Part shown: piece by piece, positions 46,101 through 53,181 of the stretch | How the letters are laid out: every line of letters begins with the position of its first letter | How positions within the stretch are numbered: position 1 is the first letter of the stretch | From: Anaerolineae bacterium | GTDB taxonomy: Bacteria > Chloroflexota > Anaerolineae > Aggregatilineales > J027 | DNA: 64,000 nt | Direction of reading: 5' to 3' | Assembly (NCBI GenBank): GCA_019913005.1 | Contig: JAIOHL010000355.1 | Span: 37,173-101,172 of the forward strand | Notes under the pieces: model-generated | What the model was told of the DNA's origin: nothing | Database searches by the model: none | Seen by the model: only the letters and a program-made list of their open reading frames with translations | Position numbers and translations under genes: made by a program

Positions 46101-46405
46101 AGGCCCAAGCCCGCCGCCTGAAAAATCGCTTGCAAGGGCCATATCGCGCGTTGGATGTCCAAATTGGCACGGTTGATGAATTCCAAAGTGCCGAATACGA
46201 CGTTTTGCTGGTCAGTTTGGTGCGACGCCAAACCATGACCGAGTTAAGCCGATTGGTGACGGCCCTTTCGCGGGCCAGCGAACTATTGGTAATTGTCGGT
46301 GCCTATCCTGCTGCCGATAACAATTATCCTCATGCCCTATATCAGAATCTATTAGACACCATTCAACAGGAAGGGGCGCTACTCGATGTTTCACAGTTCG
46401 CCTAG
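40178..46405 (+). CDS. Giant Ser/Thr kinase - SF1 (UPF1/DNA2-like) helicase fusion
   Basis: A 2,075-residue protein. ATG 40178 (MSLITPDPG) has GAGGG in front; 40142 is an upstream in-frame option. Residues ~18-300 are a kinase: VAVKVLK Lys near 48, HGDITPRN near 143 (HGD, not HRD), DLG near 166 and YAAPEQL. A ~400-residue region of unknown fold follows. A superfamily 1 helicase then has Walker A GLAGTGKSR near 710, DDAQ motif II near 1795, GDAQQLPP near 1822, TQQYRMHG near 1875, GTVDEFQSAEYDVLLVS near 1996 and TALSRASELLVIV near 2027. About 1,050 mostly coiled-coil residues separate motifs I and II. UPF1/DNA2-like enzymes unwind RNA or DNA. It overlaps a PLD-like gene by 20 nt. Defence or RNA/DNA surveillance is plausible. 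Confidence 0.88.
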   Translation: MSLITPDPGLLGNTIINNRYQLEDHPKEGTFAYVYQAFDNQLEHQVAVKVLKPLRTQNSEWVDHFRSEAAVLAEMENPYIVRVYEVDTDTTSGLDYLAMEWLGGQSLAEWRRAVVNPSIESLLDIAIDICKGLHAIHDRGLMHGDITPRNIYLEPDNSGWRAKLIDLGLMWQLKHTAPAELDGTLSYAAPEQLRTPSSDSINYRSDIYGLGALLFFLFSGQHYLQNFTPAPSQSLAEQKAYSYYDREQIRQVILSEPARSLQNVLGACNHELNDLLLAMLEKDVEVRQPATVAEVQHELEVILHSYERETSSGGGRVKLERPSFIDNIELELELFIADRTAEDIRTQLISQMVSLGHLPESALRAPDQAITPLLFQGGETYDCYLYNEGSGVYESEHRLRIALATDSNNPNNLYYNEALRGALVLECLKTPRYPNSLLVRRIYKAPADMGLQSNITLAARLRFTNRGAGSNTAQNIPDTIIELLKTKPKEIEADSQVMQRLGYWRSHINAWKRLVSEREFEVEFVDYRWRNAPNNVVLVWFYLNEETTIPWERLRASVNSPLYLRQYTIAAVDDEDSHDLLDSEDILLGIVERLDENTAAVQVRLDGSFIAQAQADAIFPLPGYLACKMLPDLAPIRRQAEALEALGRGRTPNSRLARFIFDASQAALPGEDAELIALRRDMLLIDDLNTDQRKAVEKALNAPDLFLIQGLAGTGKSRLIGELCYQFASRDQRVLVVTQTSAMTDRLLTMLPHHPAIRPLRVGKGHNGQGFTRETIINTWFRCMALDAEERLTNRDRQQEMAGYLFGDQSRLQLYLGTLEEDAERRQQLEVNCEQAYKMLDPVQNALVTVQERERELYSLTEHLLAASQAVKNEEAAEFEPTPNPRWRSEIFNVVTSPEYQAYLNRLIEAIDLVEQAQPGVTKELLEEALNTQDYLMIQRLRQGVQEAKSWAHRVTSVLSVGPLLAQSLEQSANLLGILQSDVDSLLKLASLYDDIQDQYLAGTELALASVALKNMTDPMPRIDKVVNSYQTYMNAFRKVQETQEQYKQAVESEAALAAEVESKQSILTWQTQVTDLQQQPIEVLEFIKESANELEQYATAKTTGSLASIDNQNLIALQQAISDQRDLITQCMNIQTSMDEAMISVGEWLLSGQTITLGEYLPDPLVKALEQHRWVNEDPIYRGIAEAYSICRGAIAELDRVIPSKYFLLNTKPDKILSDRLRDLFDDKRQTDKFNCVYPANVNKFTQQLQRILSERLKNARTSRKADAQAWLPVVSEYYVIVGFEKLLNRQMMAHSARLAEPIVQQGRHRLVMHELLPRVIKEQQLELQRLTEQLDRMKTMISAKAKRAEQQREQVAQKMEAHLEAFRSAITQVETQLGTNVYGELRTLLDQINWKLTPEPVGAAALLEETLYAAHEAIDQIFAGHHEVLEDARYELAEAQNIKTQCRERIQQAQKDMGQLKREIAAETETLKSLQASWQQWENIHQQTGIAAEIQSLFTLVSRGKSVQAILDIRDNIANVYQQTYQALIESVQASEARLAQKTATQTVNPEQLKAEMSQADTKRQSMAQNIQREMERLGGQRLVIALNGTRPPVDITPEALIAWQRLLDLINKLVAELNTLPRYLDPLTVLDTLLDQVHILTVENAENVKQLAGERDLLSQRQLQAEHQLEQYVHDVEMERMLWEEIHQSIPRPLLETLGPVKDIHYPSYVKKVMERASSDEWQQEWSRQQMLMAGLENLVQGWIARLSEQRPSDTVDLRELYLANVNVMGATYNELSQIGPYHREYRPFDVVIIDDAQRATPSEMLLAMLMAHKVGLIGDAQQLPPMVGEQTLSEAVQAFNLPSAEMEHLRQSYFCNLFNSAPQALKATFTQQYRMHGAIQEVVNTLCNYQLSGGHDREHSLILATIPPNINVVKIVTPTEGLYNEEQAGTSYRNQGEVEIIERLLRQMNDAWMKQAEGGMPKSVGVVTFYEAQARRLKNRLQGPYRALDVQIGTVDEFQSAEYDVLLVSLVRRQTMTELSRLVTALSRASELLVIVGAYPAADNNYPHALYQNLLDTIQQEGALLDVSQFA

Positions 46406-48356
46406 AATTGACTCGCGCCTTGCCGAGGAAGTCACCCAAGTCGAGCGGCAAGTTCCCGGCTATCAGGTCTTAAGTGCCTATCTCTGCACCGCGCCAGTCG
46501 CCTATTTCCGGGCGACGTGTGAGGTATTACAGGCCCGTCGCCTGAATGCGATAGAAGAATATGTATTGCAGGCCGCGATTGAGCTTTCGCCAGCCGCCAC
46601 CCCGATTGAGTTGGCCGACGCGCTTGGCGTAGACCAGCGGTTTGTTCATGAGGTTACGACGAACTTCACCGAAAAACTGGCCGTTCTAAAAATTGGCAGT
46701 GGCAACACCCTGACTGCTACCGAGAAAGGTAAAGATGTCTATAAGCGCCGTCAAATCCCCAAACCGCCGCGTCTCGAAACCGTTGATTTAGCCTATTTCA
46801 CACCCTATTATGCGTTTATCGCCCTCCCCAGTGGTTATAAAGAAGATTCCCTTGAAATCGCGCCATCATTGCCGGGTGTTCCTCCCCTCGAACAAGTAAC
46901 CCTCAAACAGGTAATGGAGCAGATCAATAAAAATACTGTGTCTGCCGCGACCCAATCCATCGGAAAACCCATTCATCACCCCGAAGCCGGCCAGACACTG
47001 GGGACGATGCGTTCCGTTGAATTGGCCTCGCAAGGATTATGGAATTGGGCGGTGCTGGTGGTATGGGATGCGTTGGAGAAAGAAGTGTTTATTCGCCTCA
47101 GTAATATCAGCTATCCAGCGGTTCCCCCCAAAGAAATTCGCGGGTTTGCGCTGGATGAATGGCTGGAAGATGCCAACGTCCGCCTTGAGGATTTGCTGCA
47201 ATTGGAGGACGCCGATTATCAAGCCTTTGCCGATCTCGCCCCTGCCAACCGTGCCCAACTTTCGGATACACAAAGTCGGGCGGGCATGGTCGCTCGATTG
47301 GTCGAAAGTGAGTTGCGCGAAATCCGTAATCCAACAGGCGGAATTCTCAATCGCAGCTTGTATGAAGGGGGTATTGCAGAAATCCTTCGACAGCAGGATG
47401 TTCCGAATGTCCTGCGCAACGCCCTAAAGCAAGCCAAAGGGCGGGTCTTGATTGTTGTGCCACGCCTGACCGATCAATGGCTCGATGAGCAGTTGATTAA
47501 TCAATTCCGCGAATTGGCCGCACGCCGCGTCATTACCGTGATTGGATGGGGGACGGCCAGCCAATATAGCGATGAGGACAGTGCCCCTTCTTTGCAACTT
47601 CTCAGCAAATTGGGCGAAATCAAATCACCAGATGGGCTTCCGGCAGTGCTGGTGCAATGGCTTGGCGGTCAATATAGCAAAGATGTGATTATTGATAATC
47701 ACCTACACCTTTGCGCGACGGCCAATTGGGTGCAGCACCATGATGATGACTTACCCGGCGTGGAGACGGTTTACAAAGTAACCATTCATGAGCAGGTGAG
47801 ACAAGCCGCCGAAACGATTGAGCAGTTGTTTTTTGAACATACCGCCAGCAGTTGGGAAACCCGTATCCAAAGCCCGGTCAAAGAGGCCGATATTGAATTG
47901 CTGTCCGGGTATCTGGCAGTATTAGCGGCGATTGGGCGATTTGGTGAAGCCGCTGCACGCGCGGTCAGTCTCACCCAAGTGCCACATCGCCATTTTCAAC
48001 CACTGGTGCGCTTGTGTCAGGCCGCTACTGAAAGTATCTATGGCATCAACGCCGAAACCCGCACCGACCTTTTACAGATCATCGGCGATGGATGGCAGCG
48101 TCCCAACAACATCACCAAAATCAGTGAATTTTTGGATGAGGATGAACGCAGCATCTTTGCAAAAATCTTATTACTGTTGATGGAGCAGCTACTCGACCAA
48201 GATGAAATTGCCCTGCGGACGACGCTCGATGGGTATCAGGACGTATGGAGTGGGTTCGGGGTGTTCAAAGAGGGCCAGACTATAGACGGTTTAATTGACC
48301 AAATCCGCAAACAGAAAAGGGTCAGCGGCACAGGGCGCTTGAACCAAACCAAATAG
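46386..48356 (+). CDS. Winged-helix and PLD-like protein, partner of the kinase-helicase
   Basis: A 656-residue protein whose ATG lies within the end of the helicase gene. Residues ~50-110 look like a winged helix (VLQAAIELSPAATPIELADA ... GNTLTATEKGKDVY). Residues ~340-480 resemble a phospholipase D-like domain: KGRVLIVVPRLTDQWLDE and YSKDVIIDNHLHLCATANW, which fits H-x-K-x4-D ... GSxNW except that the His is Tyr430. Such domains serve as nucleases in DISARM-like and related systems, but the His change suggests lost or altered catalysis unless another copy acts. The C-terminal ~150 residues are alpha-helical. Tight coupling implies function with the helicase. Confidence 0.72.
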   Translation: MFHSSPRIDSRLAEEVTQVERQVPGYQVLSAYLCTAPVAYFRATCEVLQARRLNAIEEYVLQAAIELSPAATPIELADALGVDQRFVHEVTTNFTEKLAVLKIGSGNTLTATEKGKDVYKRRQIPKPPRLETVDLAYFTPYYAFIALPSGYKEDSLEIAPSLPGVPPLEQVTLKQVMEQINKNTVSAATQSIGKPIHHPEAGQTLGTMRSVELASQGLWNWAVLVVWDALEKEVFIRLSNISYPAVPPKEIRGFALDEWLEDANVRLEDLLQLEDADYQAFADLAPANRAQLSDTQSRAGMVARLVESELREIRNPTGGILNRSLYEGGIAEILRQQDVPNVLRNALKQAKGRVLIVVPRLTDQWLDEQLINQFRELAARRVITVIGWGTASQYSDEDSAPSLQLLSKLGEIKSPDGLPAVLVQWLGGQYSKDVIIDNHLHLCATANWVQHHDDDLPGVETVYKVTIHEQVRQAAETIEQLFFEHTASSWETRIQSPVKEADIELLSGYLAVLAAIGRFGEAAARAVSLTQVPHRHFQPLVRLCQAATESIYGINAETRTDLLQIIGDGWQRPNNITKISEFLDEDERSIFAKILLLLMEQLLDQDEIALRTTLDGYQDVWSGFGVFKEGQTIDGLIDQIRKQKRVSGTGRLNQTK

Positions 48357-48386
48357 GATGGAGGTCAACACTTGACTCTCCATCCT
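48355..48386. terminator. Hairpin between convergent genes
   Basis: AGGATGGAG (48355-48363) pairs perfectly with CTCCATCCT (48378-48386), and TCAA/TTGA extend the pairing inside. It starts in the stop codon of the PLD-like gene and can serve both convergent transcripts, although the T-tracts are weak. Confidence 0.65.
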
Positions 48387-48394
48387 GTACCCTC

Positions 48395-49462
48395 TTAGTC
48401 GTAAAGATATTCCAGCAGTTTATCTGGCAGGCTGGCAATCGCATCTTTCTTAAGCCAGTACATGATGATGCGGTTGTCGAGCGATTCCTCGCTAATCAAC
48501 CCGCCGTCTTTCAATTGAGCTAGATGGCGCGACACCGCCGAGGCCGATAGATTCAGCATCTCTGCGATTTTCTTGCCATTCATTTTGCCGTCGCTACGAG
48601 CGATTAATTGCAAAATTTTCAAGCGAGTGGCGTCTGCCAGCGCCTTCAAGGTCGCAAGTGTTTCTTCTTTGGCTTCTTCAATTTGAGCTAGACGGGCGGT
48701 GGTACGCTCGGCATCAAACAAAATCGTGATGTTACCATAGCCAAAAAACATCGTCATATGGCCTGAAATAAGATGGACAGGTACAAGCAAAATCTCAGTG
48801 AAGGGTTGATCGGGGGGCAGTGGATTGGGCAATTTTTTGTTGACCAAGAGCTGATCCAGCACCGCACGTCCACCACTGCGGGCCATCAGTTCTTCCTTAT
48901 CCATCAGCCCTTTTTCCCAGATGGGGTAGAAGGTTGCTACCCGTGAACTGAAATAGTTATCCCAATAGATTTGCCACAAATCCGTCAGATGTTTTTGGAA
49001 GGTGGGAATATCCTCGACTACCTTATCCATCGGGACGTGTTCGCAAAAATATTGGTAGTAGCTTGGTTCGCTGTGCTCCAATTCGTGCGTCAAACCTTCT
49101 ATCGTCAAATCTATTTTGCGCAATACAGCCAGCGGAATCACCCGCCCCACCAGATGGAAAATAAAGGTTGGCTCATCCATCGAACGTACATAGCTGATAA
49201 AGCCGGGCACATCATCGTGATTGGGGTAATAGACAGCTAATTCCAAAAGATCGCGCCCTTGATGAAAGGGTTCAACAATGGTCCGTAACTCATCCCAAAA
49301 GTCAGCCGAGAGTGTCTCGCGGGCATGATTGGCCCATGCGATATGTCGCCGCCCATCCAACAGTGTTGCCAAACTAATCAGCATTTCATAGACTACTGAT
49401 GTCCGAAAGCGGATCATCGAGGTAATTTCATCCGTGACTTCAATCCCGTGCAGCGGCGGCAT
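48395..49462 (-). CDS. ArsR-type HTH regulator with N-terminal DUF5937-like domain
   Basis: A 355-residue regulator. The C-terminal ~90 residues are an ArsR winged helix: LKALADATRLKILQLIARSD, MNGKKIAEMLNLSASAVSRH and LAQLKDGGLISEE. No metal-binding Cys set is visible in it. The long N-terminal ~250 residues form a mixed-helical domain, found with ArsR domains in Actinobacteria and Chloroflexota, that may bind a ligand. AAGGGAAG precedes the ATG. It converges on the kinase-helicase operon and is followed, on the same strand, by a pseudo-receiver gene upstream of it. Targets are unknown. Confidence 0.82.
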   Translation of the reverse strand: MPPLHGIEVTDEITSMIRFRTSVVYEMLISLATLLDGRRHIAWANHARETLSADFWDELRTIVEPFHQGRDLLELAVYYPNHDDVPGFISYVRSMDEPTFIFHLVGRVIPLAVLRKIDLTIEGLTHELEHSEPSYYQYFCEHVPMDKVVEDIPTFQKHLTDLWQIYWDNYFSSRVATFYPIWEKGLMDKEELMARSGGRAVLDQLLVNKKLPNPLPPDQPFTEILLVPVHLISGHMTMFFGYGNITILFDAERTTARLAQIEEAKEETLATLKALADATRLKILQLIARSDGKMNGKKIAEMLNLSASAVSRHLAQLKDGGLISEESLDNRIIMYWLKKDAIASLPDKLLEYLYD

Positions 49463-49539
49463 ACAATACTTCCCTTATCGTGGATACGCGAGTTCCTATA
49501 GTGTTACAGACGTTCCCAATATTCTATATCTAACTCTTT

Positions 49540-49992
49540 TTAAAAGACACTCAGAGAATTTAATTTTGTCATCAATCCGCGTAGTTCCACTGTGTCACGG
49601 GGCAGGCTAATGAGTTCCTGTGCCCCAAATCGTTTCACTTTTTCTTTATTTTCAGGGCTGCATTGTTCGGTTTGGCGAGTGACAACCGCAATTGGCGTCA
49701 AGGGGGCGGCAATGCGAATATACCGCACCAAAAACAGGCGATCCCGTTGATGGGTATCCAAGCCAATTAAAATTAAGTCATATTTTTGCGTGCCGAGGTG
49801 ATTGAGAACGGTGCTTTGGTCGGGGATGTTGGTAAAGGTCACATCACGTTGGAGTAGGGCAAGTGTCTCGCTGAGGACATCGGCAGGGCCATTGGGGGAA
49901 TCTACCACCAAGATGTGGGCTGGAGCGACAGGTTTGGCTGAGTAGAGTGATGGCTCTCGTTGAACATCGGCCTTCGTTTTTGTCAGTGTCAT
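49540..49992 (-). CDS. Stand-alone receiver-like protein lacking the phospho-acceptor Asp
   Basis: A 150-residue protein with a CheY-like fold: HILVVDS near residues 26-32, KYDLILIGLDT at 70-80, a conserved-type Thr in IAVVTRQTE and a QELISLPRD end. At the position of the phosphorylated Asp there is Gly77 (receivers read DLILLD), and the Lys near the end is replaced (ISLP rather than TKP). It therefore looks like a pseudo-receiver that cannot be phosphorylated in the usual way and may act by protein contacts. No DNA-binding domain is attached. AAGGGAA precedes the ATG. Confidence 0.75.
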   Translation of the reverse strand: MTLTKTKADVQREPSLYSAKPVAPAHILVVDSPNGPADVLSETLALLQRDVTFTNIPDQSTVLNHLGTQKYDLILIGLDTHQRDRLFLVRYIRIAAPLTPIAVVTRQTEQCSPENKEKVKRFGAQELISLPRDTVELRGLMTKLNSLSVF

Positions 49993-50112
49993 CCGCGTTC
50001 CCTTTTCTATTTCAATGTTCTATTTTATGATTGCACAATTATGCAATTGAACGAAGTGTATAACACCTAATAGCCAATGTCAAGTAGATAGCCCTGCGAA
50101 ATATTACGAAAT

Positions 50113-50150
50113 CAAAAAAGGATGGGTTTGAGTTTGCCCATCCTTCTCAT
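50113..50150 (-). terminator. Rho-independent terminator of metK
   Basis: Read on the minus strand, AGGATGGG and CCCATCCT (50137-50144, 50119-50126) pair around a 10-nt loop followed by TTTTTT. It lies about 35 nt past the metK stop. Confidence 0.88.
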
Positions 50151-50177
50151 CAAAATCATAAGGTCAGGAGTTTGTTT

Positions 50178-51395
50178 TTAGAGACCAGCTTCTTTGCGAA
50201 GAATCGCAGCTTTGTCGGTCTTTTCCCATGACACATCAAGGTCGTTGCGGCCAAAGTGACCATAGGCCGCCGTCTTACGATATTGAGCACGGCGCAGATT
50301 TAGGTCACGGATGATGGCAGCCGGACGCATATCGAAATGTTTGTGAATGAGGTTTTCAATGACTTCATTCGGCACGTTGTTGGTGCCAAAGGTTTCGATA
50401 GCGATAGACAGCGGGCGGGCCACACCAATCGCATAGGACACCTGCAATTCAAAACGATCTGCTAGACCAGCCGCCACAACGTTCTTGGCAATGTAGCGGG
50501 CCATGTACGCGGCGGAACGGTCAACTTTTGTCGGGTCTTTGCCGGAGAAAGCACCACCGCCATGTCGCGCCACCCCGCCATAGGTATCCACGATAATCTT
50601 GCGTCCGGTCAGACCCGCATCACCCAGCGGGCCACCGACCACAAAACGCCCGGTTGGATTAATGAAAATCTTGGTATTGGCGTCGAATAGGTTAGCAGGG
50701 ATCACAGGCTTGATGACATGCTCGATCACATCTTTGTGAATCTGGTCGTTGTCAATTTCAGGGGCGTGCTGGGTCGAAATCAACACGGTATCTACACGCT
50801 TGGGTTTGCCATATTCATATTCAACCGTGACTTGGCTCTTGCCATCGGGGCGCAGATAGGGCACAGTCCCATCGCGGCGCACGACTGACAGACGGCGGCA
50901 TAGTTGATGGGCCAATGAAATCGTCAGCGGCATTAGTTCGGGGGTTTCATTGCAAGCGAAGCCAATCATCATGCCCTGATCGCCCGCGCCCGTCGCTTCA
51001 ATTTCGGCTTCGGACATCTTGCCTTCACGGGCTTCGAGGGCTTTGTCTACGCCCTGCGCGATGTCACCCGACTGCTCTTTGATAGAAACAATCACACCGC
51101 AGGTATCGGCATCGAAACCAAATTTGCCGCGTGTATAGCCGATGTCACGCACCACGTCACGCACCAACGATTGAATGTCTACATAGGTGCTGGTGGTGAT
51201 TTCCCCAAACACCAAGACTAGACCGGTGGTGACGGAAGTTTCGCACGCCACACGAGCATTGGGGTCATCTTTAATTATGGCATCCAAAACGGCATCAGAA
51301 ATTTGATCACAAATTTTATCAGGATGGCCTTCTGTCACCGACTCCGAGGAGTAAAAGAAACGCGGTGAGGTCATAAAGGTGTTGTTACTACTCAT
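50178..51395 (-). CDS. metK: S-adenosylmethionine synthetase
   Basis: A 405-residue enzyme that makes S-adenosylmethionine from methionine and ATP in the cytosol. ATG 51395 (MSSNNTF) is chosen since AAAGGG lies 5 nt in front; the frame is open to 51509 but covers the riboswitch terminator. Signature motifs are intact: [30 protein letters not shown] and [19 protein letters not shown]. Expression is controlled by a SAM-I riboswitch with a terminator between aptamer and start, so high SAM shuts the gene off. It is a single-gene transcript with its own terminator. Confidence 0.98.
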   Translation of the reverse strand: MSSNNTFMTSPRFFYSSESVTEGHPDKICDQISDAVLDAIIKDDPNARVACETSVTTGLVLVFGEITTSTYVDIQSLVRDVVRDIGYTRGKFGFDADTCGVIVSIKEQSGDIAQGVDKALEAREGKMSEAEIEATGAGDQGMMIGFACNETPELMPLTISLAHQLCRRLSVVRRDGTVPYLRPDGKSQVTVEYEYGKPKRVDTVLISTQHAPEIDNDQIHKDVIEHVIKPVIPANLFDANTKIFINPTGRFVVGGPLGDAGLTGRKIIVDTYGGVARHGGGAFSGKDPTKVDRSAAYMARYIAKNVVAAGLADRFELQVSYAIGVARPLSIAIETFGTNNVPNEVIENLIHKHFDMRPAAIIRDLNLRRAQYRKTAAYGHFGRNDLDVSWEKTDKAAILRKEAGL

Positions 51396-51436
51396 CGAAA
51401 CCCTTTCCACATATTGAAAAAGATGGGTAAATGAAA

Positions 51437-51467
51437 CGCCCTCCGAAGGGCATGGACTCAGAGGGCG
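51437..51467 (-). terminator. Riboswitch-controlled terminator in the metK leader
   Basis: On the minus strand CGCCCTC (51461-51467) pairs with GAGGGCG (51437-51443) and is followed by TTTCATTT. It sits between the SAM-I aptamer and the metK ribosome-binding site and is the likely expression platform. Confidence 0.7.
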
Positions 51468-51527
51468 CGTGGGTGCTAGATCATGTTCCCGCTTATCACA
51501 AAGGCCCAAGCGGATTTTGACACGTCG

Positions 51528-51648
51528 CTCTCATCTTCCAGAAAAATCTACCGGAATTGGCACCTTCGGCAGTGGTTGTGGCCTAACGACCCACTGGCGG
51601 GTTGCCGCGACATCATCGGGCCGGTCCCTCCGTCGCTCTGGATAAGAG
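51528..51648 (-). ncRNA. SAM-I (S-box) riboswitch aptamer
   Basis: On the minus strand the leader has CTCTTATC (51641-51648) pairing with GATGAGAG (51528-51535) as P1. Between them stand the conserved core blocks: CAGAGCGACGGAGGGACCGG, GGCAACC and AAGGTGCCAATTCC, each at its expected place. The aptamer binds S-adenosylmethionine and controls metK through the downstream terminator. The match to the S-box consensus is strong. Confidence 0.95.
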
Positions 51649-51927
51649 TGTTTTTTGATTTATTGATATTCTGTTTTGCGGCGCATAGATTACCAGAGGG
51701 GCTATCGGCTGTCAACGGTAACTATCCGGCATTGGGCAAATATGCCATCTATAGCAATCAAAGTCAGCCTCTGTTGCCTTTGATTGTATCAATTCGAAGA
51801 ACATAGAGATTCTCTGGCTAGACCGATAGAAAATTTGAATAACGACAGCGACATGTGCCACTAAGTAATTCCCCTGCCGTGCCCTATAGTGAAATAAAAG
51901 GGATAGACCTCTTGGAGAAAAACAGAG
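51649..51927. other. Gene-free region upstream of metK leader
   Basis: About 280 bp that must contain the metK promoter (minus strand) and that of the small membrane protein (plus strand). I found no pair of hexamers that stands out; AT-rich sequence lies just upstream of the riboswitch (51651-51675) and TATAGT at 51884 may be a -10 for the rightward gene. Nothing else was seen. Confidence 0.3.
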
Positions 51928-52080
51928 ATGAACGAGGAAGTTCTACTATTCTGGCTAATCCACCTATTTATTGGGATTGTGTTACCTGTGTTGGCATATT
52001 TTGGCTGCTGCAAACGCGAAGATGAGCAAGCAGAGAAAAAAGCGCAAGCTCTACAGCATATCCAATCTATCCACCACTAG
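51928..52080 (+). CDS. Small 50-residue membrane protein
   Basis: A 50-residue frame with ATG 51928 and GGAG at 51914-51917, 10 nt in front. It has one clear membrane helix (about residues 5-25, FWLIHLFIGIVLPVLAYFG), two Cys at its cytoplasmic edge (CCKRE) and a charged, helical C-terminal tail of about 22 residues (EDEQAEKKAQALQHIQSIHH type). The layout, a hydrophobic segment then a charged tail with a real ribosome site, supports a genuine small protein. Function is unknown. It converges on the LysR gene. Confidence 0.6.
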   Translation: MNEEVLLFWLIHLFIGIVLPVLAYFGCCKREDEQAEKKAQALQHIQSIHH

Positions 52081-52104
52081 AAAACGTAGCGATTTGATCG
52101 GTGT

Positions 52105-53028
52105 TTATCCTTCTGCCAATTGCAATAGATCGGCATTATCTGGATGGTGGATAAATCCCCAAAATGCATCTATCCGGCGGTGACTCGTGCCCATCCGACG
52201 GCGGATCATATAGTTTTTGCGGCGCAGATCAAACCCTGCCACTGGAACTTCAATCACCGTCCCAAGCCGTAGCGCCCAATTTGCGGCAAGATGCGAGACA
52301 AAGGAAACTCCAAAGCCAGCCTCAACCGTTTTGACAATTGCTTCTGCATTGCCAAGCTCCAAAAAAATATTCATATCCTCCAACGCAATCTCATGTTTGC
52401 CAAGCTCGGCCAGCAAAACGCGACGGGTTCCTGATGTGGATTCACGGATGATGTGCGGAGTCGTCAGTAATTCGGAAGCATCAATGTAATCCCGGCCTAC
52501 AAATGGATGATTCGCCGGAACAATCAGAATAATATGGTCGGTAAAAAATGGCTGGCATTCATAATCGCCGCCGCAGGCATCATAGTTGACAACTCCCACA
52601 TCTGCTTCCTTAAGCAGCAAATGAGGCACTACATGTTCTGGCGTACAGGATAAAATGACCGTATTGACCGCTGGATGACGTTGGTGAAAACGGGCTGCAA
52701 ACTGGGGCAAGATATATTTTCCGGTGGTCGTGCTACACGCGATACGAAGTTCTCCCGCAATCTCGCTGTCCAACGATGACATCAGATGCTCGGTGCTGCT
52801 CATCTCGTGGAGTAGTTTCCGCGCTCGTGGCAAAAGCAAGCGTCCTGCTTCGGTCAGTCTAAGAGTTGGCCCTGAACGCTCAAACAAGGCAACACCCACA
52901 TCCTGCTCCAACAATTTGATATGATGGCTCACTGTGGGTTGAGTGAGATTTAGCTGACGGGCGGCTTCGGAAAAATTGAGGGACTCGGCAGCATACAAAA
53001 ACACCCGTAGCCGTACCGTATCAAGCAT
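52105..53028 (-). CDS. LysR-family transcriptional regulator
   Basis: A 307-residue regulator. ATG 53028 (MLDTVRLRVFLYAAE) matches the family start; the frame continues to a TTG at 53103 but that part is not LysR-like. The N-terminal winged helix (residues 1-60) has FSEAARQLNLTQPTVSHHIK, and the effector domain (about 90-300) has the periplasmic-binding-like pattern (IACSTTTGKYILPQF, EADVGVVNYD, VEAGFGVSFVS). It most resembles CysL/CbbR-like members. The effector is unknown. A divergent membrane-protein gene starts 153 bp away, with a dyad TGCCA-N5-TGGCA between them that could be its operator. Confidence 0.9.
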   Translation of the reverse strand: MLDTVRLRVFLYAAESLNFSEAARQLNLTQPTVSHHIKLLEQDVGVALFERSGPTLRLTEAGRLLLPRARKLLHEMSSTEHLMSSLDSEIAGELRIACSTTTGKYILPQFAARFHQRHPAVNTVILSCTPEHVVPHLLLKEADVGVVNYDACGGDYECQPFFTDHIILIVPANHPFVGRDYIDASELLTTPHIIRESTSGTRRVLLAELGKHEIALEDMNIFLELGNAEAIVKTVEAGFGVSFVSHLAANWALRLGTVIEVPVAGFDLRRKNYMIRRRMGTSHRRIDAFWGFIHHPDNADLLQLAEG

Positions 53029-53135
53029 GGAAGGTCTATCTCTTTCGCTTAAAGAAGTTCCTATTGGATTGTTACGATGCAGTATTGAAGAATATAATCC
53101 CAATCAACTTGGTTTTGAAAGGCCCAATATTGTTT

Positions 53136-53150
53136 TGCCATACGGTGGCA
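53136..53150. promoter_or_regulatory. Candidate LysR operator dyad
   Basis: TGCCATACGGTGGCA is a perfect 5+5 bp inverted repeat with a 5-nt centre, placed between the divergent LysR gene and the gene at 53182. Dyads of this kind in such a position are typical for LysR regulators. Confidence 0.4.
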
Positions 53151-53181
53151 GGTAACAATTTACTGCTTTTGAGCAACTCCT

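Noticed and set aside
51396..51509. Longer MetK start upstream of 51395
   Set aside because: The extra residues cover the riboswitch terminator and have no family similarity; the ribosome site supports 51395.
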